Shown: piece after piece, positions 28,295-36,936 of the stretch | How the letters are laid out: every line of letters starts with the position of its first letter | Position numbering within the stretch: position 1 is the first letter of the stretch | Made by a program: the position numbers and the translations under genes | The notes under the pieces: model-generated | Told to the model about the DNA's origin: nothing | Databases searched by the model: none | What the model saw: only the letters and a program-made list of their open reading frames with translations | Assembly (NCBI GenBank): GCA_018268855.1 | Contig: JAFDVR010000004.1 | Location: 1-64,000, forward strand | Source of the DNA: Acidobacteriota bacterium | Lineage (GTDB): Bacteria; Acidobacteriota; Terriglobia; Terriglobales; Acidobacteriaceae | Direction: 5' to 3' | DNA: 64,000 bases

Positions 28295-29836
28295 TTACGA
28301 CACGCGCCACTTGCGCCCATCGCGTGCAAGCAACTCATCAGCTTCCTTCGGTCCCCAGCTTCCAGCGGCATAGTTAGGAAAACTCTTCTTCTCCTTCGCC
28401 CACGCCTCCAGAATCGGAGTCATCAGCGCCCATGTCGCTTCCACACCCTGCCGCTCGGCGAACAGTGTGCCGTCGCCCAGCATCGCATCCAGCAGCAGAC
28501 GCTCATATCCATTCGCAGACGACTTGCCAAAGACCTCGGCATACGAGAAGTCCATCGTAACCTGTGCCACGTTCGTTGTCGGCCCGGGAATCTTCGCACC
28601 GATCTGCAGCTTGATACCGTCGTCCGGCTGGATACGCAGCGTGAGCACGTTCGGCTCAATGTTGTCGCAGTCGTCGTGGCCACCTTTGAAGATGTGCAGC
28701 GGCGGCTGCTTGAAGATGATATTCACTTCCGTAACGCGGCGCTCCAGTCGTTTCGACGCGCGGATGTAAAACGGAACGCCAGCCCAGCGCCAGTTCTCGA
28801 TCTCCAGCTTCATCGCAGCGTAGGTCTCCGTCTGCGACTCAGGATTGACGCGATCTTCCTGCCGATAGCCGATCACGTCCTGGCCATCCACCTTGCCCGG
28901 ACCATACTGTCCGCGCGCCGTATCGGTCACAGGAATCGGCTCGATGGCCTTCCAAACCTTCAGCTTTTCTACACGCACAGCAGCAGACTCAAACGAATCA
29001 GGCGGCTCCATCGCCACAAAGCTCAATACTTCCATCACATGGTTCTGCAACACATCACGCAGAGCGCCGGCCTGCTCATAGAACGGCCCGCGGCCTTCAA
29101 TGCCGATGCTCTCCGCCGCCGTAATCTGCACGCTGTCAATGTAGTTGCGGTTCCACACCGGCTCAAAGATGCCATTGCCGAAACGGAAAACGAGAATGTT
29201 CTGCACCGTCTCTTTACCGAGATAGTGATCGATGCGGAAGATCTGGTCTTCATGCAGCACGGCGTTGATCTCGTTGTTGAGCTTCTTCGCGCTCTCCAGA
29301 TCGGTACCGAACGGCTTCTCAATAATGACGCGTACCCACGACTTCGATCCGTCCGCTGGCTGCGCCATGCCATGATTGCCAAGCCGCTGCGTGATATCCG
29401 CAAAGTATTCCGGCGCAACCGCCAGATAGAAGAGGCGATTGCCCTCTGTGCCATACTGCTTGTCCAGATCGGCAAGAAAGCTCTTCAGCTTCTCGTAACC
29501 TGCATCGTCATCAAAGTTCGTTTGGAAATACTTCACGCGCTCGATAAACTTCGCCAGCTTCGGCTCGTTCTCTTCCACGCCGCCGCCCTTGATGATGCCG
29601 TCCTTCATGTCGGGCGCAAAGGTCTGCGACAGATCGCGGCGTGCAACGCCCACAACCACAAACTCTTCCGGCAACAGGTCCTGCTGCTCCAGGTGGTAGA
29701 GCGCAGGCAGCAGCTTGCGCTTGGTCAGATCGCCTGACGCGCCAAAGATCACCACAACGCAAGGGTCAGGACGGCGCTCTGCATGCTTGCTCTTCTCTAC
29801 CTGCTGCGCCGAGGTCTTCACTTCAGTAGTTGACAT
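28295..29836 (-). CDS. zwf: glucose-6-phosphate 1-dehydrogenase
   Basis: A 513-aa enzyme that oxidises glucose-6-phosphate to 6-phosphogluconolactone with NADP (or NAD). The N-terminal Rossmann motif is VVIFGASGDLTKRKLLPALY, the catalytic/substrate signature is RIDHYLGKE with EKPFGTDLESA before it, and the C-terminal domain has RLLLDAMLGDGTLF. Length is normal. It lies 119 bp downstream of gnd on the same strand. Confidence 0.97.
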   Translation of the reverse strand: MSTTEVKTSAQQVEKSKHAERRPDPCVVVIFGASGDLTKRKLLPALYHLEQQDLLPEEFVVVGVARRDLSQTFAPDMKDGIIKGGGVEENEPKLAKFIERVKYFQTNFDDDAGYEKLKSFLADLDKQYGTEGNRLFYLAVAPEYFADITQRLGNHGMAQPADGSKSWVRVIIEKPFGTDLESAKKLNNEINAVLHEDQIFRIDHYLGKETVQNILVFRFGNGIFEPVWNRNYIDSVQITAAESIGIEGRGPFYEQAGALRDVLQNHVMEVLSFVAMEPPDSFESAAVRVEKLKVWKAIEPIPVTDTARGQYGPGKVDGQDVIGYRQEDRVNPESQTETYAAMKLEIENWRWAGVPFYIRASKRLERRVTEVNIIFKQPPLHIFKGGHDDCDNIEPNVLTLRIQPDDGIKLQIGAKIPGPTTNVAQVTMDFSYAEVFGKSSANGYERLLLDAMLGDGTLFAERQGVEATWALMTPILEAWAKEKKSFPNYAAGSWGPKEADELLARDGRKWRVS

Positions 29837-29955
29837 GAGGATTCTTTCCTTCTTGGCCGGAGGTGTTCACACCCCTCTATGGAATGGACGCCGCGGCGGG
29901 CGCGCTGGTTCCAAAATCTCTGCGGACCGGCACGCCCTCGCACGCGGATGCTCTG

Positions 29956-30861
29956 TTATGCCTTCTTGATCGCGTGACCGCCAAAGGCGTTGCGCATAAT
30001 ACTCAGCACGCGGTCCGTGTAGTTGTTCTCTTCGCGCGAACGCAGACGGCGAATCAGCGACTCGGTAATGATGGGCGCCGAAACATTCAGGTCGATGGCC
30101 TCCATCACCGTCCAGCGGCCTTCGCCTGAATCCTTCACATACGCTTCCATGCCTTCAAGATCGGGATTGTGCTTCAGCGCTTCCGCGGTCAGATCGAGCA
30201 GCCACGACCGCACCACCGAACCGACACGCCATATCTCCGCAACCTGCGCTACGTCGAGATCGAGTTCGGTCTTCGCCTTCATAATCGCGAAGCCTTCGGC
30301 AAACGCCTGCATCATGCCATACTCAATACCGTTATGCACCATTTTGGTGAAGTGCCCTGAACCGGAAGGACCAACATGCCCCCACCCTGTTGTCGGCGAA
30401 GGTGCAAGTGCTTCGAAGATCGGCGTCAGCTTCTTTACGGGCTCCTCGTCGCCGCCGATCATCAGCGAATAGCCTTCTTTCAGGCCCCACACGCCGCCGC
30501 TCGTGCCTACATCCACGTACTCAATGCCCTGTGGCTTCAGTTCTGCATGGCGGCGCTGCGACTCCTTGTAATTGGAGTTGCCGCCATCGATCAGGATGTC
30601 TCCCTTTGAGATCAGCGGGAGCAGCTTCTGGATGGTGTCGTCCACCGGCTTACCATTCGGCACCATGATCCAGATGGCGCGAGGGGCTTGCAAGTTCTTC
30701 ACGAGGTCCTCGAGCGAGTTCACGCCCACGCTGCCTTCCTGGGTCAGCTTCGCCGTCGCTTCGGCATTGAAGTCATAGCCAACTACCTTATGCCCGGCCT
30801 GGCGAAGCCGTGTCGCCATGTTGCCGCCCATCCTGCCCAGTCCAATCAGTCCGAGTTCCAT
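29956..30861 (-). CDS. gnd: 6-phosphogluconate dehydrogenase, decarboxylating (short form)
   Basis: A 301-aa enzyme of the short GntZ/YqeC-like class that converts 6-phosphogluconate to ribulose-5-phosphate and CO2. It begins with the nucleotide loop ELGLIGLGRMGGNMATRL; DVGTSGGVWGLKEGYSLMIGG is the substrate block, and GHFTKMVHNGIEYGMMQAFAEG holds the catalytic Lys-His-Asn. The short class is often NAD-preferring. An AGGAACACGAG-type ribosome site precedes the ATG. It sits between the HAD gene and zwf. Confidence 0.94.
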   Translation of the reverse strand: MELGLIGLGRMGGNMATRLRQAGHKVVGYDFNAEATAKLTQEGSVGVNSLEDLVKNLQAPRAIWIMVPNGKPVDDTIQKLLPLISKGDILIDGGNSNYKESQRRHAELKPQGIEYVDVGTSGGVWGLKEGYSLMIGGDEEPVKKLTPIFEALAPSPTTGWGHVGPSGSGHFTKMVHNGIEYGMMQAFAEGFAIMKAKTELDLDVAQVAEIWRVGSVVRSWLLDLTAEALKHNPDLEGMEAYVKDSGEGRWTVMEAIDLNVSAPIITESLIRRLRSREENNYTDRVLSIMRNAFGGHAIKKA

Positions 30862-30926
30862 CTCGTGTTCCTTTTCTCGCTGCTCTAGTAAATCGCTTTC
30901 AATTCAGTCTAAATCTTTTGAGACCC

Positions 30927-31538
30927 CTACAAAACCACGCCCAGCGCGCGAAGTTCCGCCTCCAGTTGATCAGGAGACGTGTAATGGATGCCGTGCATGC
31001 CCCGCCGAGTGGCGGCTTCGGCATTTTCCAGCTTGTCATCAATGAATGCGCACTCTTCCGGCATGCGTCCGCTCACTTCAATTGCCTCGCGATAAATCTT
31101 CGGCGCAGGCTTCATCTCGTTCACGTATGCCGAGCAGATAAAGAAATCAAAATGCTCGCGCAGACCGAACGTATCCAGCCGGTACGCATTTAACTCGCGC
31201 GACTCATTATTCAACGTGGCAAGGCCGTAACGCCTCGACGCGCTCAGCTTCTTCAGCACATCGATCGCAGTGTTGTCGATCAGCTTTTGCTCTGCCTTCA
31301 CCTTCGTCCACACATCCTCGAAGGTGAAATTACGCGGCTCATAAAAGAGCGTCTGGTTGAAGTACCAATGGACATTCTCCAGACCGCGCTCCCAGTAGTA
31401 ATTCGCATCTTCGTGGCGAGCATCGTACGCAGCCACATCTACGCCCAGCGAAGTAAGAACGCGTTGGCGTTGGTGCCGGTCGAAACCATTGGTCAGCAGT
31501 ACGCCGCCGATATCGAAAAATATGGTTTTGATCGCCAT
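30927..31538 (-). CDS. HAD family phosphatase (YihX-like)
   Basis: A 203-aa HAD subfamily IA hydrolase. The start at 31538 gives the N-terminal motif IKTIFFDIGGVLL with nucleophile D9; the second aspartate is Gly, as in YihX-type phosphatases. Motif II is around LATLNNES, motif III is K156-like in EMKPAPKIYREAI, and motif IV is CAFIDDKLENAEAA. E. coli YihX dephosphorylates alpha-glucose-1-phosphate, and this gene's place among glucose-6-P and pentose-P genes fits a sugar-phosphate substrate; that is inference. It begins 4 nt after the rpiB stop. The frame extends to 31592 inside rpiB without a likely start. Confidence 0.85.
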   Translation of the reverse strand: MAIKTIFFDIGGVLLTNGFDRHQRQRVLTSLGVDVAAYDARHEDANYYWERGLENVHWYFNQTLFYEPRNFTFEDVWTKVKAEQKLIDNTAIDVLKKLSASRRYGLATLNNESRELNAYRLDTFGLREHFDFFICSAYVNEMKPAPKIYREAIEVSGRMPEECAFIDDKLENAEAATRRGMHGIHYTSPDQLEAELRALGVVL

Positions 31539-31542
31539 GCGC

Positions 31543-32025
31543 TTAACTGTTGATAGTGCTCGCGCCGGCCTTCGGCATGTACTTCGCTTCAATCGCGCGC
31601 ACCTTGTTCAAACGCCGTACCAATCGCTCTTCCGTCGCGCTGAATTTTGCATGGATGTACTTGTCCACCACCTCAAACGCAAGCGCCGGACCGATAATGC
31701 GCGCGCCCAGTACCAGCGCATTCATATCGTCATGCTCCACGCCCTGGTGCGCGGAATAGGTGTCATGACACATGCTCGCCCGCACGCCCGGCATCTTGTT
31801 GGCTGCAATGCAGACACCTACGCCAGATCCGCAGATGATGATTCCCTTGTCGCAAGTGCCCGCCATGATCTCCTTGCCCACAAGCACGGCAAAGTCCGGA
31901 TAGTCGCTGGGCGTAGTGTCATACGCTCCCAGATCGTTCACCTCATGCCCCTTGTCCTGGAGATACTTCACAACTTCCTGCTTCAGCGGGAAGCCTGCAT
32001 GGTCGGCAGCAATGGCAATCTTCAT
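31543..32025 (-). CDS. rpiB: ribose-5-phosphate isomerase B
   Basis: A 160-aa isomerase interconverting ribose-5-phosphate and ribulose-5-phosphate. Hallmarks are MKIAIAADHAGFPLKQEVV, SDYPDFA, the anion-binding/catalytic IIICGSGVGVCIAANK with C65, and the RASMCHDTYSAHQGVEHDDMN block with the usual His-Asp-Asn. The C-terminus is ~10 residues longer than in E. coli. It lies upstream of the HAD gene (4-nt gap) and downstream of transketolase, so non-oxidative and oxidative pentose phosphate genes share a transcription direction. Confidence 0.96.
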   Translation of the reverse strand: MKIAIAADHAGFPLKQEVVKYLQDKGHEVNDLGAYDTTPSDYPDFAVLVGKEIMAGTCDKGIIICGSGVGVCIAANKMPGVRASMCHDTYSAHQGVEHDDMNALVLGARIIGPALAFEVVDKYIHAKFSATEERLVRRLNKVRAIEAKYMPKAGASTINS

Positions 32026-32036
32026 GTAGAAACCTC

Positions 32037-32082
32037 ATCGTCATCTCGACCGGAGCGAAGCGCAGCGGAGAGATCTGCTTTT
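32037..32082. repeat. second copy of the GAAGCG intergenic repeat
   Basis: The segment reading CGTCATCTCGACCGGAGCGA then AGCGCAGCGGAGAGATCTGC, ending in TTTT, is a close match to 2397-2440. It lies directly upstream of rpiB and would be part of its leader if it is cotranscribed. Confidence 0.55.
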
Positions 32083-32086
32083 CCAA

Positions 32087-32221
32087 CTACGAATCCTCAT
32101 ACTCCCGCTCAGGCAGAGCGGTATCTTCATACTGCGGCTGCCGTGGCGAAGCCTCATCGCGCTTGCGGCTGTTCACCGCCTCATACGCACGGTCTTCATC
32201 GGACTGGAAAGAATCACCCAT
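32087..32221 (-). CDS. possible 44-aa acidic small protein
   Basis: A 44-codon ORF, too short for most gene finders. The protein is hydrophilic and acidic, starting MGDSFQSDEDRAYEAVNSRK and ending LPEREYEDS, with no hydrophobic segment. It lies in the correct strand and order between tkt and rpiB, and the composition (Glu/Asp/Arg rich, codon-like third-position GC) looks protein-like. No strong Shine-Dalgarno precedes the ATG, so it may be chance. Confidence 0.4.
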   Translation of the reverse strand: MGDSFQSDEDRAYEAVNSRKRDEASPRQPQYEDTALPEREYEDS

Positions 32222-32292
32222 AACACTCAACAGCCAGGAGAACGAAAAGCCACCAGAAAACTAATCCTGATGGCTAATCCCTGTTCCCTGTT

Positions 32293-34278
32293 TTATTTCT
32301 TGCTCGCCTTCTTCGCGGCCTCAACAATATGCGCCACACTGATGCCGAGCTTTTCCATCGCAATCGGTCCGGGTGCCGAAGCACCAAAACGGTCCAGTCC
32401 AACCGCTTCGCCATCACGGCCGATGTACTTCCACCAGCCTTCGGTAGCGCCAGCTTCCACACTTACCTTCGGTACGCCGTGCGGGAAGATGCTCATCTTG
32501 TAGTCTTCGCTCTGCTCCTCGAAGATCTTCCAGCTAGGCATCGACACCACCTTCGGCTTGAACCCGGCAGCTTCCAGGTCCTTCACCGCATTCAGCGCGA
32601 GCGACACTTCCGAACCCGTCGCCACAACAATCAGGTTCGCATCGCTGCCGCCCGAGAGGACATACGCGCCCTTGCGGACTCCGGCTTCCACGTTGTACTT
32701 CGCTTCGTCGAGCACCGGCAGGTCCTGACGCGAGAGCGCCATCCAGCTTGCGCTTCTACGTTCCATCGCCAGCTTCCAGCAGGCCGCGGTCTCGTTCGCG
32801 TCCGCCGGACGGAAGTCCGTCAACTGCGGAATCGAGCGCAGGCTCATCAACTGCTCAATCGGCTGGTGCGTCGGTCCATCCTCGCCCAGGCCGACAGAAT
32901 CATGCGTAAAGATGAACAACGACTGCGTGCTCATTAGCGCTGCAAGGCGGATCGCATTGCGCATGTAATCGCTGAAGGTAAAGAACGTCGATCCGAACGG
33001 GATGATGCCGCCGTGCGCTGCCATGCCGTTCACGGCAGCAGCCATGCCAAACTCACGCACGCCGAAAAAGATGTTCTTGCCCTTCGGATCGACGTGGAAG
33101 TTTGCCGAATCCTTGAAGATCGTCTTAGTGGAAGCAGTAAGGTCAGCAGCGCCGCCCATCAGCGCCGGCACCGTCTTGCCAAGTGCCTGCAGAACCACCT
33201 GTCCGGCATTGCGGGTGGCAATGCCCTTCTCCGTCGGGAACGGCTTGATCTCCTTGTCCCACCCCTCAGGCAGCTTGGCCGCAACCGCTGTATCGAACTG
33301 CTTTGCCAGATCAGGATGCGCCACCTTGTACTTGCCAAAGGTCTCGTTCCACTTCTCATGCGCCTTCTTCCCGCGCTCCTTGGCCACGAGCCAGTTCTTG
33401 CCCGCTTCTTCAGGTACCACAAAGCTCTCGTCCGGATTGAAGCCGAAGTGCTCCTTCGTCTTGCGCGTGTTCTCCGCGCCCAGGGCCTCGCCATGCACCT
33501 TGTTGGTGCCGGCATGCGGGCTACCGATGCCGATGACCGTGCGAACGCGAATCAGCGTAGGCTTCTCAGTCTCCTTCTTCGCCTCTTCCAGCGCCTTCTC
33601 CAGACCCGCAAGGTCCTCACCGTCACCCACCGAGAGCACCTGCCAGTGATACGCCTCAAAGCGCTTGGTCACGTCTTCGGTAAAGCTCAACTCCGTCGGG
33701 CCGTCGAGCGAAATCAGGTTGTCGTCATAGAAAACGATCAGCTTGCCCAGCTTCAGTGTTCCAGCAAGCGAGCAGGCCTCGTGCGAGATGCCTTCCATCA
33801 GATCGCCATCACCGCACAGCACATAAGTGTGATGGTCGATGATCGTCTCATTCGGCTGGTTATAAACCGCAGCCATATGCTTCTCAGCAATTGCGAGACC
33901 CACAGCCATTGCCAATCCCTGGCCAAGCGGGCCGGTGGTCACTTCCACGCCCGGCGTCTCACCATACTCAGGATGTCCCGGCGTATGCGATCCATACTGG
34001 CGGAAGCTCTTCAACTGCTCCATCGGTAGATCGTAGCCGCTCAGGTGCAGCACGCCGTACAACAGCGCCGACGCATGTCCATTCGACAGCACAAAGCGGT
34101 CGCGATCGATCCACAGCGGATCACTCGGATCGTGCTTCATATGCTTCTGATAAAGCAGGTAAGCAATGGGCGCGCACGCCATGGGAGCGCCGGGATGGCC
34201 ACTCTTGGCCTTTTCCACCTCGTCTACAGCAAGCAGGCGCAGTGTATCAATAGAGAGCTTTTCGAGATCGGTCATCAT
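32293..34278 (-). CDS. tkt: transketolase
   Basis: A 661-aa thiamine-diphosphate enzyme transferring two-carbon ketol units between pentose phosphate and glycolytic sugars. The motifs are KSGHPGAPMACAPIAYLL, the thiamine-binding CGDGDLMEGISHEACSLAG, THDSVGLGEDGPTHQPIEQL with the catalytic Glu/His, and a C-terminal domain with GATEGWWKYIGRDGEAVG. The open frame begins with a GTG at 34293. The ATG at 34278 (or the next ATG at 34275) is preferred because GAGAGGA sits immediately upstream. The C-terminus ends VEAAKKASKK. Confidence 0.96.
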   Translation of the reverse strand: MMTDLEKLSIDTLRLLAVDEVEKAKSGHPGAPMACAPIAYLLYQKHMKHDPSDPLWIDRDRFVLSNGHASALLYGVLHLSGYDLPMEQLKSFRQYGSHTPGHPEYGETPGVEVTTGPLGQGLAMAVGLAIAEKHMAAVYNQPNETIIDHHTYVLCGDGDLMEGISHEACSLAGTLKLGKLIVFYDDNLISLDGPTELSFTEDVTKRFEAYHWQVLSVGDGEDLAGLEKALEEAKKETEKPTLIRVRTVIGIGSPHAGTNKVHGEALGAENTRKTKEHFGFNPDESFVVPEEAGKNWLVAKERGKKAHEKWNETFGKYKVAHPDLAKQFDTAVAAKLPEGWDKEIKPFPTEKGIATRNAGQVVLQALGKTVPALMGGAADLTASTKTIFKDSANFHVDPKGKNIFFGVREFGMAAAVNGMAAHGGIIPFGSTFFTFSDYMRNAIRLAALMSTQSLFIFTHDSVGLGEDGPTHQPIEQLMSLRSIPQLTDFRPADANETAACWKLAMERRSASWMALSRQDLPVLDEAKYNVEAGVRKGAYVLSGGSDANLIVVATGSEVSLALNAVKDLEAAGFKPKVVSMPSWKIFEEQSEDYKMSIFPHGVPKVSVEAGATEGWWKYIGRDGEAVGLDRFGASAPGPIAMEKLGISVAHIVEAAKKASKK

Positions 34279-34387
34279 GTCCTCTCGGCGCACAGCGCCG
34301 GATTTTGAAAGATGTCAATTCTTTCTAGTGTAAAGGAGACGGTGGGAAGGCCACTCTTCTCCCCAATGAACAAATGGAAAAAGGGCG

Positions 34388-36811
34388 TTATCCCACGTCA
34401 ACCACAAAGTTCTTGCCCAGCCAGCGGTCCTCGCCCGGCCAGTACATCGTGAACTCAATCTTTCCACCCGCTGCTGCCTCCGACGGAATCTCCGCCGCAA
34501 ATTCCGGATAGCCAAGCAGCCGCGCATCCACCGTATGCGTCGTTCCCCACGCATCGTCCGTCCACAAAACGCGGAAGCGCGAGCGGTCCAGCACCTGCAG
34601 CCGCTTGCCCGCGGTAATCTTCGTCACCGGACGCGATATCTGGAAAAACTCAAACGGACTGTTCATCCGCTTGCCGCCGGGCTGGTTTGCATACCGCTCT
34701 TCCACCACGGAGATGCGGTCGAACACCCTACCCTCCACCGCTGAGCGCAGCAGCTTCACATACTCCGAGTGCGCCCACACCAGCGGCTGCGCGGCCTGCG
34801 CCGACCGGCCAAAGTACAGTCGCTTCTCCGGCATGTCCTGATAGTCCCAGATCTGCTCTGGCAACATGCCGCCAAAGGAGGAGAACCGTTCCATCGCCTT
34901 GATATACGTGCGGACATCCTCGCCCGCAGCCAGCGCATAGTGTCCACGTTCCCCTGTAAGGATCGGCCACGCGCGTCCCTGCCCATAGTGGATATACGGA
35001 TCGCCATTCTTCTGCTGGCCATATCCATCATGGTTATATCGCCGCCAGCACGGGCCGTACTTCGTATCCACGCGCAACACTTTGTCGATCACCTTCAACG
35101 AATCCACAATCAGCGGATCATCCGCACGGCGCACCCCATACCGCACAAGCTCAAGAAACCCCGCATCCACCACCGCTCGCGCCTCAAACTGGTACTGCTC
35201 CCCCGGCGCGCGGTTCGCAATGTTGATGCACCCTTCAGGAATCGAAGAGTTGTAAAAAGGATCGTTCGGACCCGGCGGATTCACACGCATATAGTGCCGC
35301 TTCACCTCCGGATGCAGCACACCATTGCCCGTGACGGTCCACTCCTCCAGGTGCGACTCAATCCAGTCCGCATAGCTCTCCAGAAACGCCGCCAACTCGG
35401 GCGAGCGATGCACGCGTGCAATGTCCGCCGCGCACACCAGCGCGCTGATCACCGTCGCCAGCGTAGAAGGCGAGTAGCCCGAGTTCTCCTCCCAGCGCTC
35501 CTGCTGCGTCACCGGCGCGTAATGCACCAGAAAGGCCGCAGCGGCCTCGACAAACGGAAACACATCAAAATTCCCCAGGCCATCCAGCTTCCACAAACGC
35601 CATGCCAGCATGATAGGGAACGCCACCTCGTCCAGCTGGATTCCCGTCCAGTACGGCGTTCCATCAATCCAGAAGTTCTGCGCAAAGCTGCCATCCGGCC
35701 GCTGCGTACACGCCAGATACACCAGCGCCCTGCGGGCCGTATCCACACGCCCGCACGCGATCATCGCCGTGGCGGACTGGATCATGTCGCGTGTCCACAC
35801 CAGGTGATAGCCGCCAAGATCGTCATCGCCCTTCGCATTCCCCCATGGAATCGAAGCCGAAGCGATAAATGCACCCGAATACGTCTTGTCCTCGTGCGCC
35901 AGAATCACGTTATGAGAAACACGCATCAGCCGCCCGCCATCGGCAGAGACCGCTGCCAACCGCTCGGGCGACGCCGCGCGGTGCCACTGCTCCACAAACC
36001 GCTTCAGGTGCAAATCATACGGAGTGGACAAAGACTGCATCATTCCAGCCAGAGCCGAATGGAACCCGTGCCCGAACGAGATGGCCAGCGTAAACTCGCG
36101 GTGCCTCGCCACATCAATCTCGCCCATCACCGCAAGATTGCCGTCCAGCGCCTGGCCAAACTCCCAGTCCATGCGCATGTTGTCCATCATGTCCTGATAG
36201 CCGTCTGAAAAGCCGACATAGCCGCACGATGACCGCGTAAATCCGCAGTCCGCACCCATCGCCAGCGCAACTTCATTCTTCCAGGCCAGAATGCAGCGCT
36301 GCCCCGCCACCTCTATCGACCGCGCCGAGTTTCCGGCGCCACCGCCATCCAGATGCGGCGCCAGCAGCGCATAACACTTCAGCCGCGAGAGAATGTCCTC
36401 ATCGCCATCCACCCGCACCCGCACCAGCACCACAGGATGGTGCGGATCGCTGATGAACTCCTTGGTAATCGTGTAGCGGCCCTGCAAATCGCTCGCCACC
36501 ACGCGCACCGCCAGCGCATCCGGGTCGATGTAGTGAAAATCAAACTCGTAATCGCGCTTCTCTTCATGGACGAAGGTCTCACCATCCGTAAAGATCAACT
36601 CCATGTCGCGCGTCTGCGGACGATCAATGGTGGGGAAATAAATCTCGTTCAGCGTTCCGTGCGAAACGGTAAACCACACCCGGCTCGAAGCCGAATACGC
36701 CGTGCACACCGCGTCCTTCTGGCTGGATGTCCAGCGCGGCTCCAGGCCCGGCGCGCCAAAAGCAGGGCCTTGATCGTTCAGCCACCGGTATGCCGAGGTC
36801 AAAACATTCAT
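34388..36811 (-). CDS. glycoside hydrolase family 15 (glucoamylase-type)
   Basis: An ~807-aa GH15 enzyme that would release beta-D-glucose from the non-reducing ends of starch- or glycogen-like alpha-glucans (or act as a glucodextranase). The N-terminal beta-sandwich (about 20-270) has VSHGTLNEIYFPTIDRPQTRD. The (alpha/alpha)6 catalytic domain begins near 290 and shows GGYHLVWTRDMIQSA, RPDGSFAQNFWIDGTPYW, the general-acid region ENSGYSPSTLA and WPILTGERGHYALA. No signal peptide is seen, so it is probably cytoplasmic. The start at 36811 is chosen; the frame reaches 36844. It heads the glucose/pentose-phosphate gene set on this strand. Confidence 0.9.
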   Translation of the reverse strand: MNVLTSAYRWLNDQGPAFGAPGLEPRWTSSQKDAVCTAYSASSRVWFTVSHGTLNEIYFPTIDRPQTRDMELIFTDGETFVHEEKRDYEFDFHYIDPDALAVRVVASDLQGRYTITKEFISDPHHPVVLVRVRVDGDEDILSRLKCYALLAPHLDGGGAGNSARSIEVAGQRCILAWKNEVALAMGADCGFTRSSCGYVGFSDGYQDMMDNMRMDWEFGQALDGNLAVMGEIDVARHREFTLAISFGHGFHSALAGMMQSLSTPYDLHLKRFVEQWHRAASPERLAAVSADGGRLMRVSHNVILAHEDKTYSGAFIASASIPWGNAKGDDDLGGYHLVWTRDMIQSATAMIACGRVDTARRALVYLACTQRPDGSFAQNFWIDGTPYWTGIQLDEVAFPIMLAWRLWKLDGLGNFDVFPFVEAAAAFLVHYAPVTQQERWEENSGYSPSTLATVISALVCAADIARVHRSPELAAFLESYADWIESHLEEWTVTGNGVLHPEVKRHYMRVNPPGPNDPFYNSSIPEGCINIANRAPGEQYQFEARAVVDAGFLELVRYGVRRADDPLIVDSLKVIDKVLRVDTKYGPCWRRYNHDGYGQQKNGDPYIHYGQGRAWPILTGERGHYALAAGEDVRTYIKAMERFSSFGGMLPEQIWDYQDMPEKRLYFGRSAQAAQPLVWAHSEYVKLLRSAVEGRVFDRISVVEERYANQPGGKRMNSPFEFFQISRPVTKITAGKRLQVLDRSRFRVLWTDDAWGTTHTVDARLLGYPEFAAEIPSEAAAGGKIEFTMYWPGEDRWLGKNFVVDVG

Positions 36812-36883
36812 CGTCCACTTATTATCTCCCGCCAGACAGGGCATGCGAACGATAACTACCCATCAATAACCACTCCACACCCA

Positions 36884-36918
36884 TAAAAAATGGCCGTCCC
36901 CATACATCAGGGACGGCC
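36884..36918 (-). terminator. rho-independent terminator of the PEP-CTERM gene
   Basis: 9-bp arms GGCCGTCCC (36892-36900) and GGGACGGCC (36910-36918), followed on the minus strand by ATTTTTT. It ends the PEP-CTERM transcript before the GH15 gene. Confidence 0.85.
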
Positions 36919-36936
36919 CTTCTACTTGGAACTTCC

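Noticed and set aside
28676..29737. 353-codon plus-strand ORF
   Set aside because: Antisense to zwf, which is complete and has all family motifs.
34769..36208. 479-codon plus-strand ORF
   Set aside because: Antisense to the clearly homologous GH15 gene; Arg/His-rich shadow composition.
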